The notes beneath the pieces were generated by a model that was not told where the DNA came from, ran no database searches, and saw only the letters and a list, made by a program, of their open reading frames with translations. Source: an uncultured Shewanella sp. (GTDB lineage: Bacteria; Pseudomonadota; Gammaproteobacteria; Enterobacterales; Shewanellaceae). From it: 64,000 nt of DNA. The position numbers and the translations under genes are program-made. Of the stretch, positions 35,427 through 44,578 are shown piece by piece. Location: contig NZ_CANMIO010000003.1 in the NCBI RefSeq assembly GCF_947497935.1, positions 124,001 to 188,000 on the forward strand. The letters run 5' to 3'. Position 1 is the first letter of the stretch. Every line of letters begins with the position of its first letter.

Positions 35427-36695
35427 ATGTTCAAATCATTATCATCACGTATATTCGTTGGCTTATTTGCCGGCTTATTACTCGGCACACTTTTCCAATA
35501 CGGCTTTGGTGAAACCAGCTTTGCCAATACCACCCTTGTCGATATCGCATCCGGCGCTGGCAGTATGTTTGTCCAGCTCATCATGATGCTAGTTGTACCA
35601 CTGGTATTTTTCAGTATCGTTAGCGGTATTATCGAGCTGAAAGATCTCAAGTCATTCGGCCGACTCGGCAGTAAGACGTTTGGCTTGTACCTAGTCAATA
35701 CCGTTATTGCGATTGCCGCAGCGATTGGTCTAGCACTACTTATCGCTCCAGGACAAGGCATGCAACTAACGGGTGAAGACGGCGCAGCCCTTACCTCAAC
35801 CAGCTTGCCTAGCTTTATCGATATGATTGTTAATATTATTCCAAGTAATCCATTTCAGGCTTTTGCTGACGGTAATATGTTGCAGATTATCTTTATGGCA
35901 CTGCTCACAGGCGGCATCATTAAGGCCCTAGGCGAAGATGTTAAACCTATAGTGACCTTCTTCAAGTACGGCAACAAAGTCATGCTTAAGGCGATTACCG
36001 TTGTTATGCAAGTCGCGCCTATTGGTGTGTTCGCGTTAATGGTTAAACTGGGTGCGACCTTCGAGCCATCGGCATTTGTCAGCGTCTTAAGCTACATGGC
36101 GGTGATCTTAAGCTTATTAGCCGTTTGGGCTCTAGTGGTTTATCCGGTAGTTGTTGGCATGACAACCAATATCTCAGCTGGTGAGTTTCGCCGTAAAACC
36201 CGTGAGCAGTTTCTGTTTGCCCTTTCGACGGCAAGTTCGAATGCCACGATTCCAGTCACCATGCGTACCTTAACTGACAAACTTGGCGTAAAGCCTAGCG
36301 TTGCAGGCTTTGGCGTACCTATGGGCGCAACCATGAATATGAGTGGTGTTGCCATATATATTACGGTCGCCGCTTTCTTTGTCGGTAATGCCTTTGGCTA
36401 CCCTATCACCACAGATCAAATTCCAGCGCTCGCCTTTAGTGTATTCCTCCTGTCTATTGGTGCAGGTGGCGTGCCAGGTGGCGGCATTGTGATGATCGGT
36501 GTGCTTATTCATCAGATGGGCTTACCTGTGGAAGCTATCGCACTCGTTGCAGCACTCGACCGTATCATCGATATGTTCTGTACCAGTACCAATGTTGTAG
36601 GTGACTCCGCTGTGGTCAGTATTGTCGACCACAGTGAACAACATGAGTTAACTCCTGCATCGTCACTGGAACTGGATGCGCAAACGCGTGCATAG
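35427..36695 (+). CDS. dicarboxylate/amino acid:cation symporter (DAACS)
   Basis: Inner-membrane symporter of the GltP/DctA class. Beginning at MFKSLSSRIFVGLFAGLLLG it shows the family's serine-rich hairpin (STASSNATIPVTM), the MNMSGVAIYITVAAFFV helix in the place of the NMDGT metal/substrate motif, and the GAGGVPGGGIVM second hairpin. AALDRIIDMFCTSTNVVGD holds the aspartates and asparagine that coordinate the substrate. The variation MNMSG (rather than NMDGT) places it in a subgroup whose substrate is not certain; glutamate, aspartate, serine or cystine are possible. Confidence 0.85.
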   Translation: MFKSLSSRIFVGLFAGLLLGTLFQYGFGETSFANTTLVDIASGAGSMFVQLIMMLVVPLVFFSIVSGIIELKDLKSFGRLGSKTFGLYLVNTVIAIAAAIGLALLIAPGQGMQLTGEDGAALTSTSLPSFIDMIVNIIPSNPFQAFADGNMLQIIFMALLTGGIIKALGEDVKPIVTFFKYGNKVMLKAITVVMQVAPIGVFALMVKLGATFEPSAFVSVLSYMAVILSLLAVWALVVYPVVVGMTTNISAGEFRRKTREQFLFALSTASSNATIPVTMRTLTDKLGVKPSVAGFGVPMGATMNMSGVAIYITVAAFFVGNAFGYPITTDQIPALAFSVFLLSIGAGGVPGGGIVMIGVLIHQMGLPVEAIALVAALDRIIDMFCTSTNVVGDSAVVSIVDHSEQHELTPASSLELDAQTRA

Positions 36696-36726
36696 TCGCG
36701 ATTAGCGTCAATAACGACAGAAACGA

Positions 36727-36752
36727 AAAAGGCACCGCAAGGTGCCTTTTAT
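36727..36752. terminator. bidirectional terminator
   Basis: Stem AAAAGGCACC / GGTGCCTTTT with GCAA tetraloop, between the convergent symporter and psuG. Confidence 0.88.
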
Positions 36753-36768
36753 TTACTTTAAGCTTTGG

Positions 36769-37683
36769 TTACTTTGCGTATTCAACCGCAATGTTCGCTG
36801 CTAGTTTAGCGTTATTGAACACAAGCTCAATATTGGCCGCTAGGCTTACACCTTTAGTGGTTTCAGCCACTTTAGCCAATAGGAATGGCGTTGAAGCCTT
36901 ACCTGAAATGCCTTTACTGTCCATTTCTGCAACGGCATCGACAATCACTTGATCGATCATCGCACGGTCCAGCTGATGCGCTTCAGGAATTGGGTTCGCA
37001 ACAACGATGCCGCCTTTAAGATCCATATCCCACTTAGCTTTCATTGCCGCAGCAATTTGTGCTGGTGTATCAAGTTGGTAGTCAACACCAAACTCGCTCT
37101 CACGAGTATAGAAAGCAGGTAGTGTGCTAGTTTGATAACCAATAACCGGTACACCTTGAGTTTCTAAGTACTCTAGAGTTAGGCCGATATCTAAGATTGA
37201 CTTAGCACCCGCACAAACAACCGTTACATCAGTATTTGCTAGCTCTTGTAAGTCAGCTGAAATATCAAAAGTCTGCTGCGCGCCGCGGTGAACGCCACCA
37301 ATGCCGCCTGTAGCGAATACTTTAATACCGGCCATCTGCGCCAAAATCATAGTTGAAGCAACCGTTGTTGCACCGTCAACGCCTTTAGCGACGATAAACG
37401 GAATATCGCGGCGACTGGTCTTAATCACATCTAGACCCGCTTTACCTAAGTATTCAATCTCTTCATGGGTCATACCCACTTTAAGACGCCCCTTTAGGAT
37501 TGCGATTGTTGCAGGTACTGCACCGTTGTCACGAATGATCTGCTCAACTTTAAGCGCCGTTTCTACGTTTTGCGGATAAGGCATACCGTGAGAAATGATG
37601 GTCGATTCCAATGCAACCACAGGCTTACCTGCTGCTAATGCTGCTGCAACTTCTGGATTAATATCTAGGTACTGCTCTAACAT
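36769..37683 (-). CDS. psuG: pseudouridine-5'-phosphate glycosidase
   Basis: Cleaves pseudouridine 5'-phosphate into uracil and ribose 5-phosphate, the second step of pseudouridine breakdown. Recognised by VALESTIISHGMPYPQN at the start, RRDIPFIVAKGVDGATTVAST, the FATGGIGGVHRGA loop and GGIVVANPIPE near residue 225. Length 304 matches PsuG. The start overlaps the end of the kinase gene by seven bases, indicating coupled translation. Downstream is a shared terminator. Confidence 0.95.
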   Translation of the reverse strand: MLEQYLDINPEVAAALAAGKPVVALESTIISHGMPYPQNVETALKVEQIIRDNGAVPATIAILKGRLKVGMTHEEIEYLGKAGLDVIKTSRRDIPFIVAKGVDGATTVASTMILAQMAGIKVFATGGIGGVHRGAQQTFDISADLQELANTDVTVVCAGAKSILDIGLTLEYLETQGVPVIGYQTSTLPAFYTRESEFGVDYQLDTPAQIAAAMKAKWDMDLKGGIVVANPIPEAHQLDRAMIDQVIVDAVAEMDSKGISGKASTPFLLAKVAETTKGVSLAANIELVFNNAKLAANIAVEYAK

Positions 37684-38768
37684 AACGACTCCTTGATAAC
37701 GCGCTTAACGGTAATTTCAGACATATTAGGGTTTATTGTGGCTAAGTGAGACAGCGCGACGACTGCAGCTCCTATAGCAAATTGAGTTGACTCTTCAGTG
37801 CTCCACTGCTGGATCCAGCCGTGGGCAAGACCCGCAAGAAATGCATCACCCGCACCATTGGCATTGACCATAGACACTGTCATAGCGGGAACTAAGGCTT
37901 GTACGCCCTCATCGCTATAAAACACGCCATCGCCACCTAAGCTTAAGAAGATGCGCTTCACGCCTTGGCTGTGGAACCAGTTCGCCAGTTCAGGCAGTTG
38001 ATCATGGCTATCGATGCTGATCCCTGACAGCTGCTCAGCTTCTTTAAGGTTAGGTTTTAAGGTGTGGACTGAACTTAAGAAAGGCTTAATTTTTTCGGCT
38101 TTAGCACAGGAAACCGTATCGACAAAAATCGGTCTATCTGAGAAGTTACTTAACAGGTACTCCAAAGACTCCGCCGATAAGTTGGCATCGACAATAATCA
38201 GCTCGGCTCGGCGTAACACTTCTTCATGGGTCTTTAGCACAGCAACGCTGAGTTTTTCCAAAATCGCCATATCATTAATGGCAACATGCATATCGCTATC
38301 GCCATCGAGCACAGATAAATAGGTCGAAGTAGCAAACTCATCTAACTGAATACAGGCCTTCATATCGACACCCGCCTGTTGGCACTGAGTCATGATCATC
38401 TGACCATAGGTATCTTTGCCAAGCGCACTAATCAGATGAGTATCTGAGCCTAGTCTGGCGAGGTTTTCTGCGATATTGCGGCCCACGCCACCGGGTGAGC
38501 AAGTTACGCTACCAGGATTAGAGTCGCCAACTTGTAGGGTATGTAAAGGACGGCCAAGAATATCCATATTGGCACCACCGATCACGATGGCATAGCGAGA
38601 TTCAGCTAGGATATAGCCTTTACCTTTAATCACGCCTTTATGGGTAAGATTCATGATGTGACCAGCCACTGCAGAGCGGCTGATCCCCAGTTGTTCGGCA
38701 ATACTTTGCTGCGGGATCAACGGGTCTTGTTTAAGTAGTGCTAGTATCTCGAGTTCGCGTTCTGTCAT
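37677..38768 (-). CDS. psuK: pseudouridine kinase with N-terminal winged-helix domain
   Basis: PfkB-type sugar kinase that phosphorylates pseudouridine, first step of the pathway with psuG. Residues ~1-55 form an HTH (ELEILALLKQDPL ... SIAEQLGISRSAVAGHIMNL), and the kinase follows: NMDILGRP, the PGGVGRNIAENLARLG motif, and the DTVSCAKAEK and NGAGDAFLAGLAHG blocks with the catalytic Asp. The ATG at 38768 is used because the HTH begins there. The fusion suggests autoregulation through the palindrome just upstream. Confidence 0.92.
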   Translation of the reverse strand: MTERELEILALLKQDPLIPQQSIAEQLGISRSAVAGHIMNLTHKGVIKGKGYILAESRYAIVIGGANMDILGRPLHTLQVGDSNPGSVTCSPGGVGRNIAENLARLGSDTHLISALGKDTYGQMIMTQCQQAGVDMKACIQLDEFATSTYLSVLDGDSDMHVAINDMAILEKLSVAVLKTHEEVLRRAELIIVDANLSAESLEYLLSNFSDRPIFVDTVSCAKAEKIKPFLSSVHTLKPNLKEAEQLSGISIDSHDQLPELANWFHSQGVKRIFLSLGGDGVFYSDEGVQALVPAMTVSMVNANGAGDAFLAGLAHGWIQQWSTEESTQFAIGAAVVALSHLATINPNMSEITVKRVIKESLC

Positions 38769-38790
38769 TATTATTATCCAGTCGACACGG

Positions 38791-38827
38791 CCAAACAAAC
38801 ATTTGTTTGGATACCAAACTTTTGTTT
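38791..38827 (-). promoter_or_regulatory. probable psuKG operator
   Basis: CCAAACAAACATTTGTTTGG is a 9-2-9 palindrome 22 bases before the psuK start; a second half-degenerate copy CCAAACTTTTGTTT follows at 38814-38827. Position over the core promoter fits a repressor site, plausibly for the HTH of PsuK itself. Confidence 0.55.
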
Positions 38828-39167
38828 AAACTTGTACCGAGGATATGCTTAATTAATTGATTAATCAAGAGCGGCAATGTTTGATTGGAGGAAATTGTGA
38901 TCGAGATGCTTAAAGGATATTAGCTTAAATAACGCTAAATTAGACGCTGATTAACAACCTATCATCTGCAGACAAATAGAGTGTTCTCGCCATTTAAACG
39001 GCGCGAACACAGTCAGATCAAGCTCTAAGGGAGAGCAACGGCTCTGCTATTTAATGAGTGATAACTGGAGATGAGGCGCTTTGATTTAATAGAAAAATGC
39101 TAATAATGGATACAACTAGATATGACGGCTGGAAGTAAAATTAATATCGATGAGTACAATAAAAGGC
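38828..39167. other. gene-free stretch upstream of psuK
   Basis: No coding frame, repeat or strong promoter element is visible. It separates the psu operon from the AspT-family gene on the same strand. Confidence 0.4.
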
Positions 39168-39231
39168 CGATACTCACACTCCAGAAGGACTGTCTCACAA
39201 AGAGCTGTCTTCCCTGTAACTGTGAGTATCG
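39168..39231 (-). terminator. long two-tier hairpin after the AspT-family gene
   Basis: An 11-bp outer stem CGATACTCACA / TGTGAGTATCG encloses an inner stem (GAAGGAC / GTCTTC with one bulged G). On the minus strand a TTTTATT run follows after GGCC, so it may end the gadB-antiporter transcript about 100 bases past the stop; a structured RNA is an alternative. Confidence 0.45.
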
Positions 39232-39334
39232 TAAACCTATTATCTATCTTCTCACTCTTCGCACTCTAAACAAGCACTAAACCTTAACGCTAAGTACTTG
39301 TTCTAAGGCTTAATCTAAGTGCTTGTTCTAAGTG

Positions 39335-41080
39335 CTAGAGCACCATGGTTAAATAGCCTAATACCAGCACTATCATAGAGGTGAGTGCATAAGGTACAGG
39401 GTAGCCAACCGCTGGCATATCGCTTTGACAAACATCTTGAGCCCCCTTCATTGCAGGCGTGCTATTACGTCCACCGGCACAGGCGCCAGCCAATATCGCG
39501 GGGTTCATCTTGCGGAAATACAAGCCATATAGCCAAGCTAACAAAGGAGGAACAAGCGCAGCGGTTAAACCAAGAGCCGCAATTTTAATCACCACAATAC
39601 CTTGAAATGAAGCCAGAATCTTAGGGCCAACCGTTGCAGCAAGTACCGCGACAAATAAGCTTAAGCCGATATCTTGTAAGAAGCTTCTTGCGCCTTCACT
39701 CATAGGCCCACCAAAGGTTGGGTTACGAGTCCTTAAGAAAGAAAATATAATCCCGGTTAGCATACAACCCGCAGAGGTGCCTAATGCAAAAGGGATCCCA
39801 CCTAAGGTAACGCTAAAATGTCCGCAAACATAACCAATCAGCAAGGATAAAGCTAAGTAAAAGGTTTCCGTTAATGTACTTTCTACTATCGGTGTACTAT
39901 TTAACTTTTTAGCGACTTGCTGAACGCACCAATCCGATCCTGCAATCCGTAATACATCGCCAACTTCAACCACTGCTTGCTGTGCAACTGGCAACTGATG
40001 TCCTTGACGAAACAGCGCTTTAATATAAACGCCGAAGCCTATCTCTTCACTTATTTGACTAATCGTTTTACCGGTATAGTTAGATTTACCCAAGTGAACA
40101 TCGGCTACTTCAATATCGACGTTTCTTGCTCTAGGTTCATCTACCTCTGCCCCCACCGCTGCGCCATCGGCAATCAAAGTATTGTAGTCACCACGAATAC
40201 CAATAACATCACCTAAGGCGAGTTTGGGATTATCTGCAGCATCGAAGACTTGCTCGCCACGAACCACTTTTAAAACCGCAGCATGGGGAAACTTCTTAAA
40301 CAGTGACTCAACGCTTTGGCCAACGAGTTCTTGGTGCTCGACTCGATAAGCACGAATATCTAATGGTAGGACTCCAATATTTGAAAAACCATTCGTACTT
40401 GGCAGCGCTTCAACATCATCACCAACACCAAATTCCGCTTCAGCCTCTTTACCCGCCTTAACGGGATCGATACCAAACATCGCAGGTAAATACTTAATAA
40501 GTAGAATAATAAAAACACTGGATAAGACATAGCTAATAGCATAGCCCGCAGCAATATTCGCGCTCACTTGATCTAAGGTCATTCCTGCAGGCGCCTTAAA
40601 CGCACCAGATGAAATAGCTGATTGAGCTACCCCCATAACGGCTGTTACCGTGTAACTGCCCGAGATAATTCCTGCAGCATAACCCGGTGCTAAACCGAGT
40701 AATTTTGCTCCGAAAAATACAATAAGAAAGTTACTAAAGACTACTATCAAGCCTATGACCACAAAATCTAGTCCACCTCTAGCTAGGCCCGAGAAAAACT
40801 GCGGCCCTACCTTCATGCCTATAGCATACATAAACATCATCAAGAAAATGTCAGATACTAGGCCGGGTTCTTCGATTTTCAAGCCATATACAGAAAAAGC
40901 CGTCAGGGCGATAGCGACACCAACGACTAAGGTTCCGGCTGTTGAACCTAGCGCAACACCTTTGATTGATATTTTTCCAAGTGGATAACCGATAGCAATG
41001 GCTAAGAACAGAAACACAAAGGGATTATGAGCGATATAACTAAACACAAAACTGAATAACTCAGAAATATTCATCATCAT
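39335..41080 (-). CDS. AspT-family (AAEx) amino-acid antiporter
   Basis: Inner-membrane exchanger of the aspartate:alanine exchanger family. Two membrane halves (about residues 5-205 and 400-581) with the duplicated GGRNSTPAM / SGSYTVTAVMG motifs surround a hydrophilic region containing two TrkA-C/RCK_C-like domains (about 230-390). It lies 56 bp downstream of gadB on the same strand, separated only by an attenuator-type hairpin. The context suggests exchange of glutamate against GABA, doing the job GadC (an unrelated APC carrier) does in E. coli; substrate is inferred. Start codons MMM are repetitive (ATGATGATG). Confidence 0.85.
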   Translation of the reverse strand: MMMNISELFSFVFSYIAHNPFVFLFLAIAIGYPLGKISIKGVALGSTAGTLVVGVAIALTAFSVYGLKIEEPGLVSDIFLMMFMYAIGMKVGPQFFSGLARGGLDFVVIGLIVVFSNFLIVFFGAKLLGLAPGYAAGIISGSYTVTAVMGVAQSAISSGAFKAPAGMTLDQVSANIAAGYAISYVLSSVFIILLIKYLPAMFGIDPVKAGKEAEAEFGVGDDVEALPSTNGFSNIGVLPLDIRAYRVEHQELVGQSVESLFKKFPHAAVLKVVRGEQVFDAADNPKLALGDVIGIRGDYNTLIADGAAVGAEVDEPRARNVDIEVADVHLGKSNYTGKTISQISEEIGFGVYIKALFRQGHQLPVAQQAVVEVGDVLRIAGSDWCVQQVAKKLNSTPIVESTLTETFYLALSLLIGYVCGHFSVTLGGIPFALGTSAGCMLTGIIFSFLRTRNPTFGGPMSEGARSFLQDIGLSLFVAVLAATVGPKILASFQGIVVIKIAALGLTAALVPPLLAWLYGLYFRKMNPAILAGACAGGRNSTPAMKGAQDVCQSDMPAVGYPVPYALTSMIVLVLGYLTMVL

Positions 41081-41100
41081 TTCTCATACTAAACGGAATG

Positions 41101-41130
41101 AAAAAAGGCCATCTTTGTAGACGGCCTTTC
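41101..41130 (-). terminator. terminator/attenuator between gadB and the antiporter gene
   Basis: Stem AAAGGCC(GTC) / (GAT)GGCCTTT on the minus strand followed by six Ts, placed inside the intergenic gap of the two genes. Should reduce, not abolish, antiporter expression from the gadB promoter. Confidence 0.65.
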
Positions 41131-41136
41131 GACTAG

Positions 41137-42531
41137 TTAACCATGATTAAAGCCTGATGACTCTTTGGCATCACTACCATGTGAAATTGGGTGTTCGGCA
41201 AAAAATTCGACACAGTGCTTCAAATCAGCCACCAGTAAGTCCGCTTGATCCCGGCTAAATCCATGCCGTACCAGAATACGCATAATGACTAAATCCTCTC
41301 TCTTAGGCGGCATGGCATAGGCCGCAATCTGCCAGCCTCGAGAACGGATACGATCAGAGAGATCAAACAAGTTAAACCCAGGGTCAACGCCCTCTTTTAA
41401 CGACCAACTCATTGCTGGGATCCCGTCATGACCATCATAAATGATCTCGAACATCCCCAGTTTCTCAATCTCACTCGATAGGTACTGGGCGGTGTCGTAG
41501 CAAGCCTGATGGATTTTTCTATAGCCTTCTTTGCCTAAACGCAAAAAGTTGTAGTATTGCGCCACTATCTGGCCGCCAGGTCTTGAGAAATTCAATGCGA
41601 AGGTAGGCATATTGCCACCAAGATAGTTCACGTTAAATATCAGGTCTTCATCTAACGCTGACGCATCGCGCCAAATAACCCAACCCACACCTAGAGGACT
41701 TAAACCAAATTTATGCCCTGACGCATTAATCGATTTTACCCTTGGCAATGTAAAGTCCCACTCTAGTTCTGGTTGGCAAAATGGCGCTAAAAAGCCTCCA
41801 CTAGCGGCATCTACGTGCATTGGAATATCCAATCCAGTATCTTTTTGCAGTTTATCGAGCGCGTCATGCACAGCCTTAACGGGCTCGTATTGACAAGTAA
41901 ACGTCACTCCTAAAGTCGGTACAACGCCAATGGTATTTTCATCGCAGCGCTTAATCACTTCTTCTGCATTCATGATTAAACGATCGCCTTCCATCGGGAT
42001 TTCACGTAACTCTATGTCCCAATAGCGCGCGAACTTGTGCCAGCAAACCTGTACAGGTCCACAAACCATATTGGGCTTATCTGTTGGTTTACCTAATGCT
42101 TTCATTTTTTTACGCCAAGCCCATTTCAATGCCATACCACCGAGCATCGCAGCCTCGCTTGAGCCAGTGGTTGAGCAACCTAAGGTGTTTTCGGCATCGG
42201 GGGAGTTCCATAGATCGGCAAGCATATGCACACAACGGGCTTCAAGTTCAGCTGTTTGAGGATACTCATCCTTATCGATCATATTCTTATCGATACATTC
42301 ATCCATCAATTGATGAACTTCATCCTCAACCCAGGTTTGGCAAAATGTCGCTAGATTTTGACGCGAGTTTCCGTCCATCATCAGCTCATCGTGTACGATT
42401 TGGTATGCATGGCGAGGATTATTCTCTTGCTCTGGCATCTTGTATTTTGGCATGGATAAAGCTAAGTCTGACGATGAGTAGATATCATCTAAGAGGTCAT
42501 CTCGCACAGTATCTTTTGAGTGAAGAGGCAT
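41137..42531 (-). CDS. gadB: glutamate decarboxylase
   Basis: PLP enzyme converting glutamate to GABA with uptake of a proton. Near full family length (464). PLP lysine is Lys274 in [14 protein letters not shown]; the [13 protein letters not shown] block holds the cofactor-ring aspartate; [16 protein letters not shown] and the [18 protein letters not shown] segment are family signatures. The C-terminus FNHG lacks the longer -KHT tail with the final histidine of E. coli GadB, so the autoinhibition may differ. First gene of a probable two-gene acid-resistance unit with the AspT-family antiporter. Confidence 0.93.
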   Translation of the reverse strand: MPLHSKDTVRDDLLDDIYSSSDLALSMPKYKMPEQENNPRHAYQIVHDELMMDGNSRQNLATFCQTWVEDEVHQLMDECIDKNMIDKDEYPQTAELEARCVHMLADLWNSPDAENTLGCSTTGSSEAAMLGGMALKWAWRKKMKALGKPTDKPNMVCGPVQVCWHKFARYWDIELREIPMEGDRLIMNAEEVIKRCDENTIGVVPTLGVTFTCQYEPVKAVHDALDKLQKDTGLDIPMHVDAASGGFLAPFCQPELEWDFTLPRVKSINASGHKFGLSPLGVGWVIWRDASALDEDLIFNVNYLGGNMPTFALNFSRPGGQIVAQYYNFLRLGKEGYRKIHQACYDTAQYLSSEIEKLGMFEIIYDGHDGIPAMSWSLKEGVDPGFNLFDLSDRIRSRGWQIAAYAMPPKREDLVIMRILVRHGFSRDQADLLVADLKHCVEFFAEHPISHGSDAKESSGFNHG

Positions 42532-43016
42532 TATATTTTACTCCAATGAATTAAATAAAATTTCCTACGAGCTGGCGATGGTCAGCTGATGTAACCAACA
42601 TAGAAGATAGTGCACACCACCGCAACACTCAACAGACAGTAAAACCAGGAATTAATCAAAAGTTAATCCAAAAAATAAGATTAAGTGTAAATACCAGCTA
42701 AAAACAACAAGAAATAACCAAGTGGCAACATTTTAAACCGCACAACCTATCTCTAGAGAAGCAAAAAAACCAACAAATAACTCAGTTATCGTTGGTTAAT
42801 GTTTAATAAAGTACAAAATTAGTATGAGAGTAGTTGTTATTTATCGCCAATTTTAAATTGGCTGATTTGCAATGCAGATACAGACAAGATTATGGCCGTA
42901 ATAGTTAACTCTAAATATTATTTTGACAATGAATCAATCATTACACTGTTATTACTAACGACTAAATCCATTACTGTGAATGTCACACTTATTAGAATTT
43001 TGATAGAGGTAACAAG
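42532..43016. other. divergent intergenic region with a 17-bp palindrome
   Basis: About 485 bp between gadB and the ABM-domain gene. At 42846-42862 GCCAATTTTAAATTGGC is a perfect palindrome (eight-base arms, central T), possible operator for either gene. Otherwise AT-rich without gene signals. Confidence 0.45.
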
Positions 43017-43331
43017 ATGACTCATTCGACGCCCCGCTCAGCCACCCCTTTAACAATAGTCGCAAATATCACAGCCCATGCGGATAAGGTTGAAAAAGTA
43101 AAAGCCGAACTGCTAAAACTGATTGCAATCACTCGAAATGAGCAAGGTTGTTTACAGTATGACCTGCACCAAGATAACGACAACCCAGCTCATTTCACCT
43201 TTTATGAAAACTGGGCTTCACGAGAACTTTTACAAGCTCATATGAATGCACAACACTTAAAAGACTATGTCGCGGCAACAGAGGGAATGGTAAAAGAACT
43301 TACTCTCACTGAGATGACACTTATCGGCTGA
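43017..43331 (+). CDS. ABM-domain (YgiN-like) monooxygenase
   Basis: A 104-residue single-domain dimeric alpha+beta barrel protein of the antibiotic biosynthesis monooxygenase family, which includes quinol monooxygenases. Characteristic order: LTIVANITAHADKVEKVK, ARN-equivalent ITRNEQGCLQYDLHQDND, FTFYENWASRELLQAHMNAQHL. The substrate is not deducible; aromatic or quinol compounds are usual. GAGGTAAC precedes the ATG. Divergent from gadB. Confidence 0.85.
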   Translation: MTHSTPRSATPLTIVANITAHADKVEKVKAELLKLIAITRNEQGCLQYDLHQDNDNPAHFTFYENWASRELLQAHMNAQHLKDYVAATEGMVKELTLTEMTLIG

Positions 43332-43458
43332 AATTAACGCTAGTCTAGATTAGGTTAGTAGCGCACAACTAAATAAACCCCATAAAGCATGACAGAGAAA
43401 GTTCAATAGCAGATTGCACTTAATAGTAGTGAAATAACCAAGGCGAACTCACAAGTGG

Positions 43459-43665
43459 CTAGGCATCCTCTTCATGCATATAGCCTTCAATTAACCCCAT
43501 CTGCTCCGAAAGCTTATCGTCTAAATTAGCTATTCGAAAACTGCCATGGGGAAGCCTTTCAAGGCTAATGCTATCGCCAGCGTGTAAATGCAGCTGTTCA
43601 ACGACCTCTTTTGGTAGCATTAAACCCAGCCCCTCGCCAACCACCTGTACCTTAAGTTCAGCCAT
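43459..43665 (-). CDS. AbrB/MazE-type antitoxin-like DNA-binding protein
   Basis: A 68-residue protein starting MAELKVQVVGEGLGLMLPKEV, the swapped-hairpin AbrB/MazE fold of antitoxins, followed by an acidic tail (IEGYMHEEDA). No toxin reading frame is found on either side; upstream on the same strand lies a decayed gene. It is either an orphan antitoxin or an isolated regulator. Start 43665 is preferred (the frame opens three codons earlier). Confidence 0.75.
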   Translation of the reverse strand: MAELKVQVVGEGLGLMLPKEVVEQLHLHAGDSISLERLPHGSFRIANLDDKLSEQMGLIEGYMHEEDA

Positions 43666-43741
43666 AATATCCACCTACTTATCTCTGTTAACCCACTGCT
43701 GCTTTTGTTTATCTCGACCTAATATGACAGCACTGTAAACA

Positions 43742-44482
43742 TTATAGCTGAACTCTGCATTTTTCAGTGCTTGCAAACTGCTCACAACGCAAGCGCTGTT
43801 TTAACACGCTTGCAGTAAACTGCTGACTCGTATTCGTTTTATCTCTATCCGATATAAATAAACCTTTAAAACGGTACATCGTCTGCCCAAGCTCATCTTT
43901 TACACGAGCAAAAACCATTTGCTGAAAATATTCCGCAAGATTTCTATCGATAAACGGACACTTCTTAACTATTGACTCAATACAGTTTTCATACTCCTCA
44001 TCGCCGTCAAAGCTAATATGATTAAACTGCTGCTCGTTGGGTGATAGCTTTGGGAACCAGAGTCTTATATTAGGATGGCAAGGAGCACCCACCGAGGATC
44101 GCAGCCAACCTTTATCGTTATAGTCTAATAGGTTACCGACTTCTGCCCATGCCTCCAGGACGACGTTGTCGCTTACCCTAATAACACTTCGACTCTTTAA
44201 ATCATTAACTCAGCCTTCTATCCCAAGCTTACTTGTGCTTTCTTAGCTGTGATTACTTACCTGTCATTCCTTGGTGTATATCAGCCACAATCTCATCAAC
44301 CTGTGCCTTGTTCTATTCAATTGCTAACGAGGCGTCGATACGCTTTAGCTGATGTTCGTCCCCCGTAATAATTTCGAGCCCAGATATTTTATCGGCATCG
44401 ATTTGTTCAAGAAGGCATTGTTGAACCAATCAAGGCTAATATCGAATGGACGGGTAGCACAGATAACGAATAACTTTTTATA
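43742..44482 (-). pseudogene. decayed gene remnants of unidentified family
   Basis: On the minus strand, recognisable protein-like segments are broken apart. From 44467 to 44410 one frame reads VICATRPFDISLDWFNNAFL; it continues in another frame (about 44417-44276) as LEQIDADKISGLEIITGDE, with an in-frame TAG before NKAQVDEIVADIHQ. After stops, a third open segment (44209-43742) has no credible start until a GTG at 44092 and contains VFARVKDELGQTMYRFKGLF. One or two genes have been disabled by frameshift and stop. The family was not recognised; the last motif resembles C-terminal regions of some restriction-type proteins, which is only a suggestion. Confidence 0.55.
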
Positions 44483-44499
44483 AATAAATAGTTACAAAA

Positions 44500-44529
44500 C
44501 TAAAAGGAGAGCTGATGCTCTCCTTTTTC
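44500..44529. terminator. terminator downstream of yaiI
   Basis: Stem AAAAGGAGAGC / GCTCTCCTTTT with TGAT loop; T-runs on both strands. Confidence 0.75.
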
Positions 44530-44578
44530 TATGCAGTCGATTTCAAACAAAGCAGAATTACCTGAGATTTAAATCGCT

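Noticed and set aside
44092..44209. Treating 43742-44092 as an intact 116-residue gene
   Set aside because: Protein-like sequence continues upstream of the GTG with no valid start and a TGA before it, so it is a fragment of a larger broken gene.
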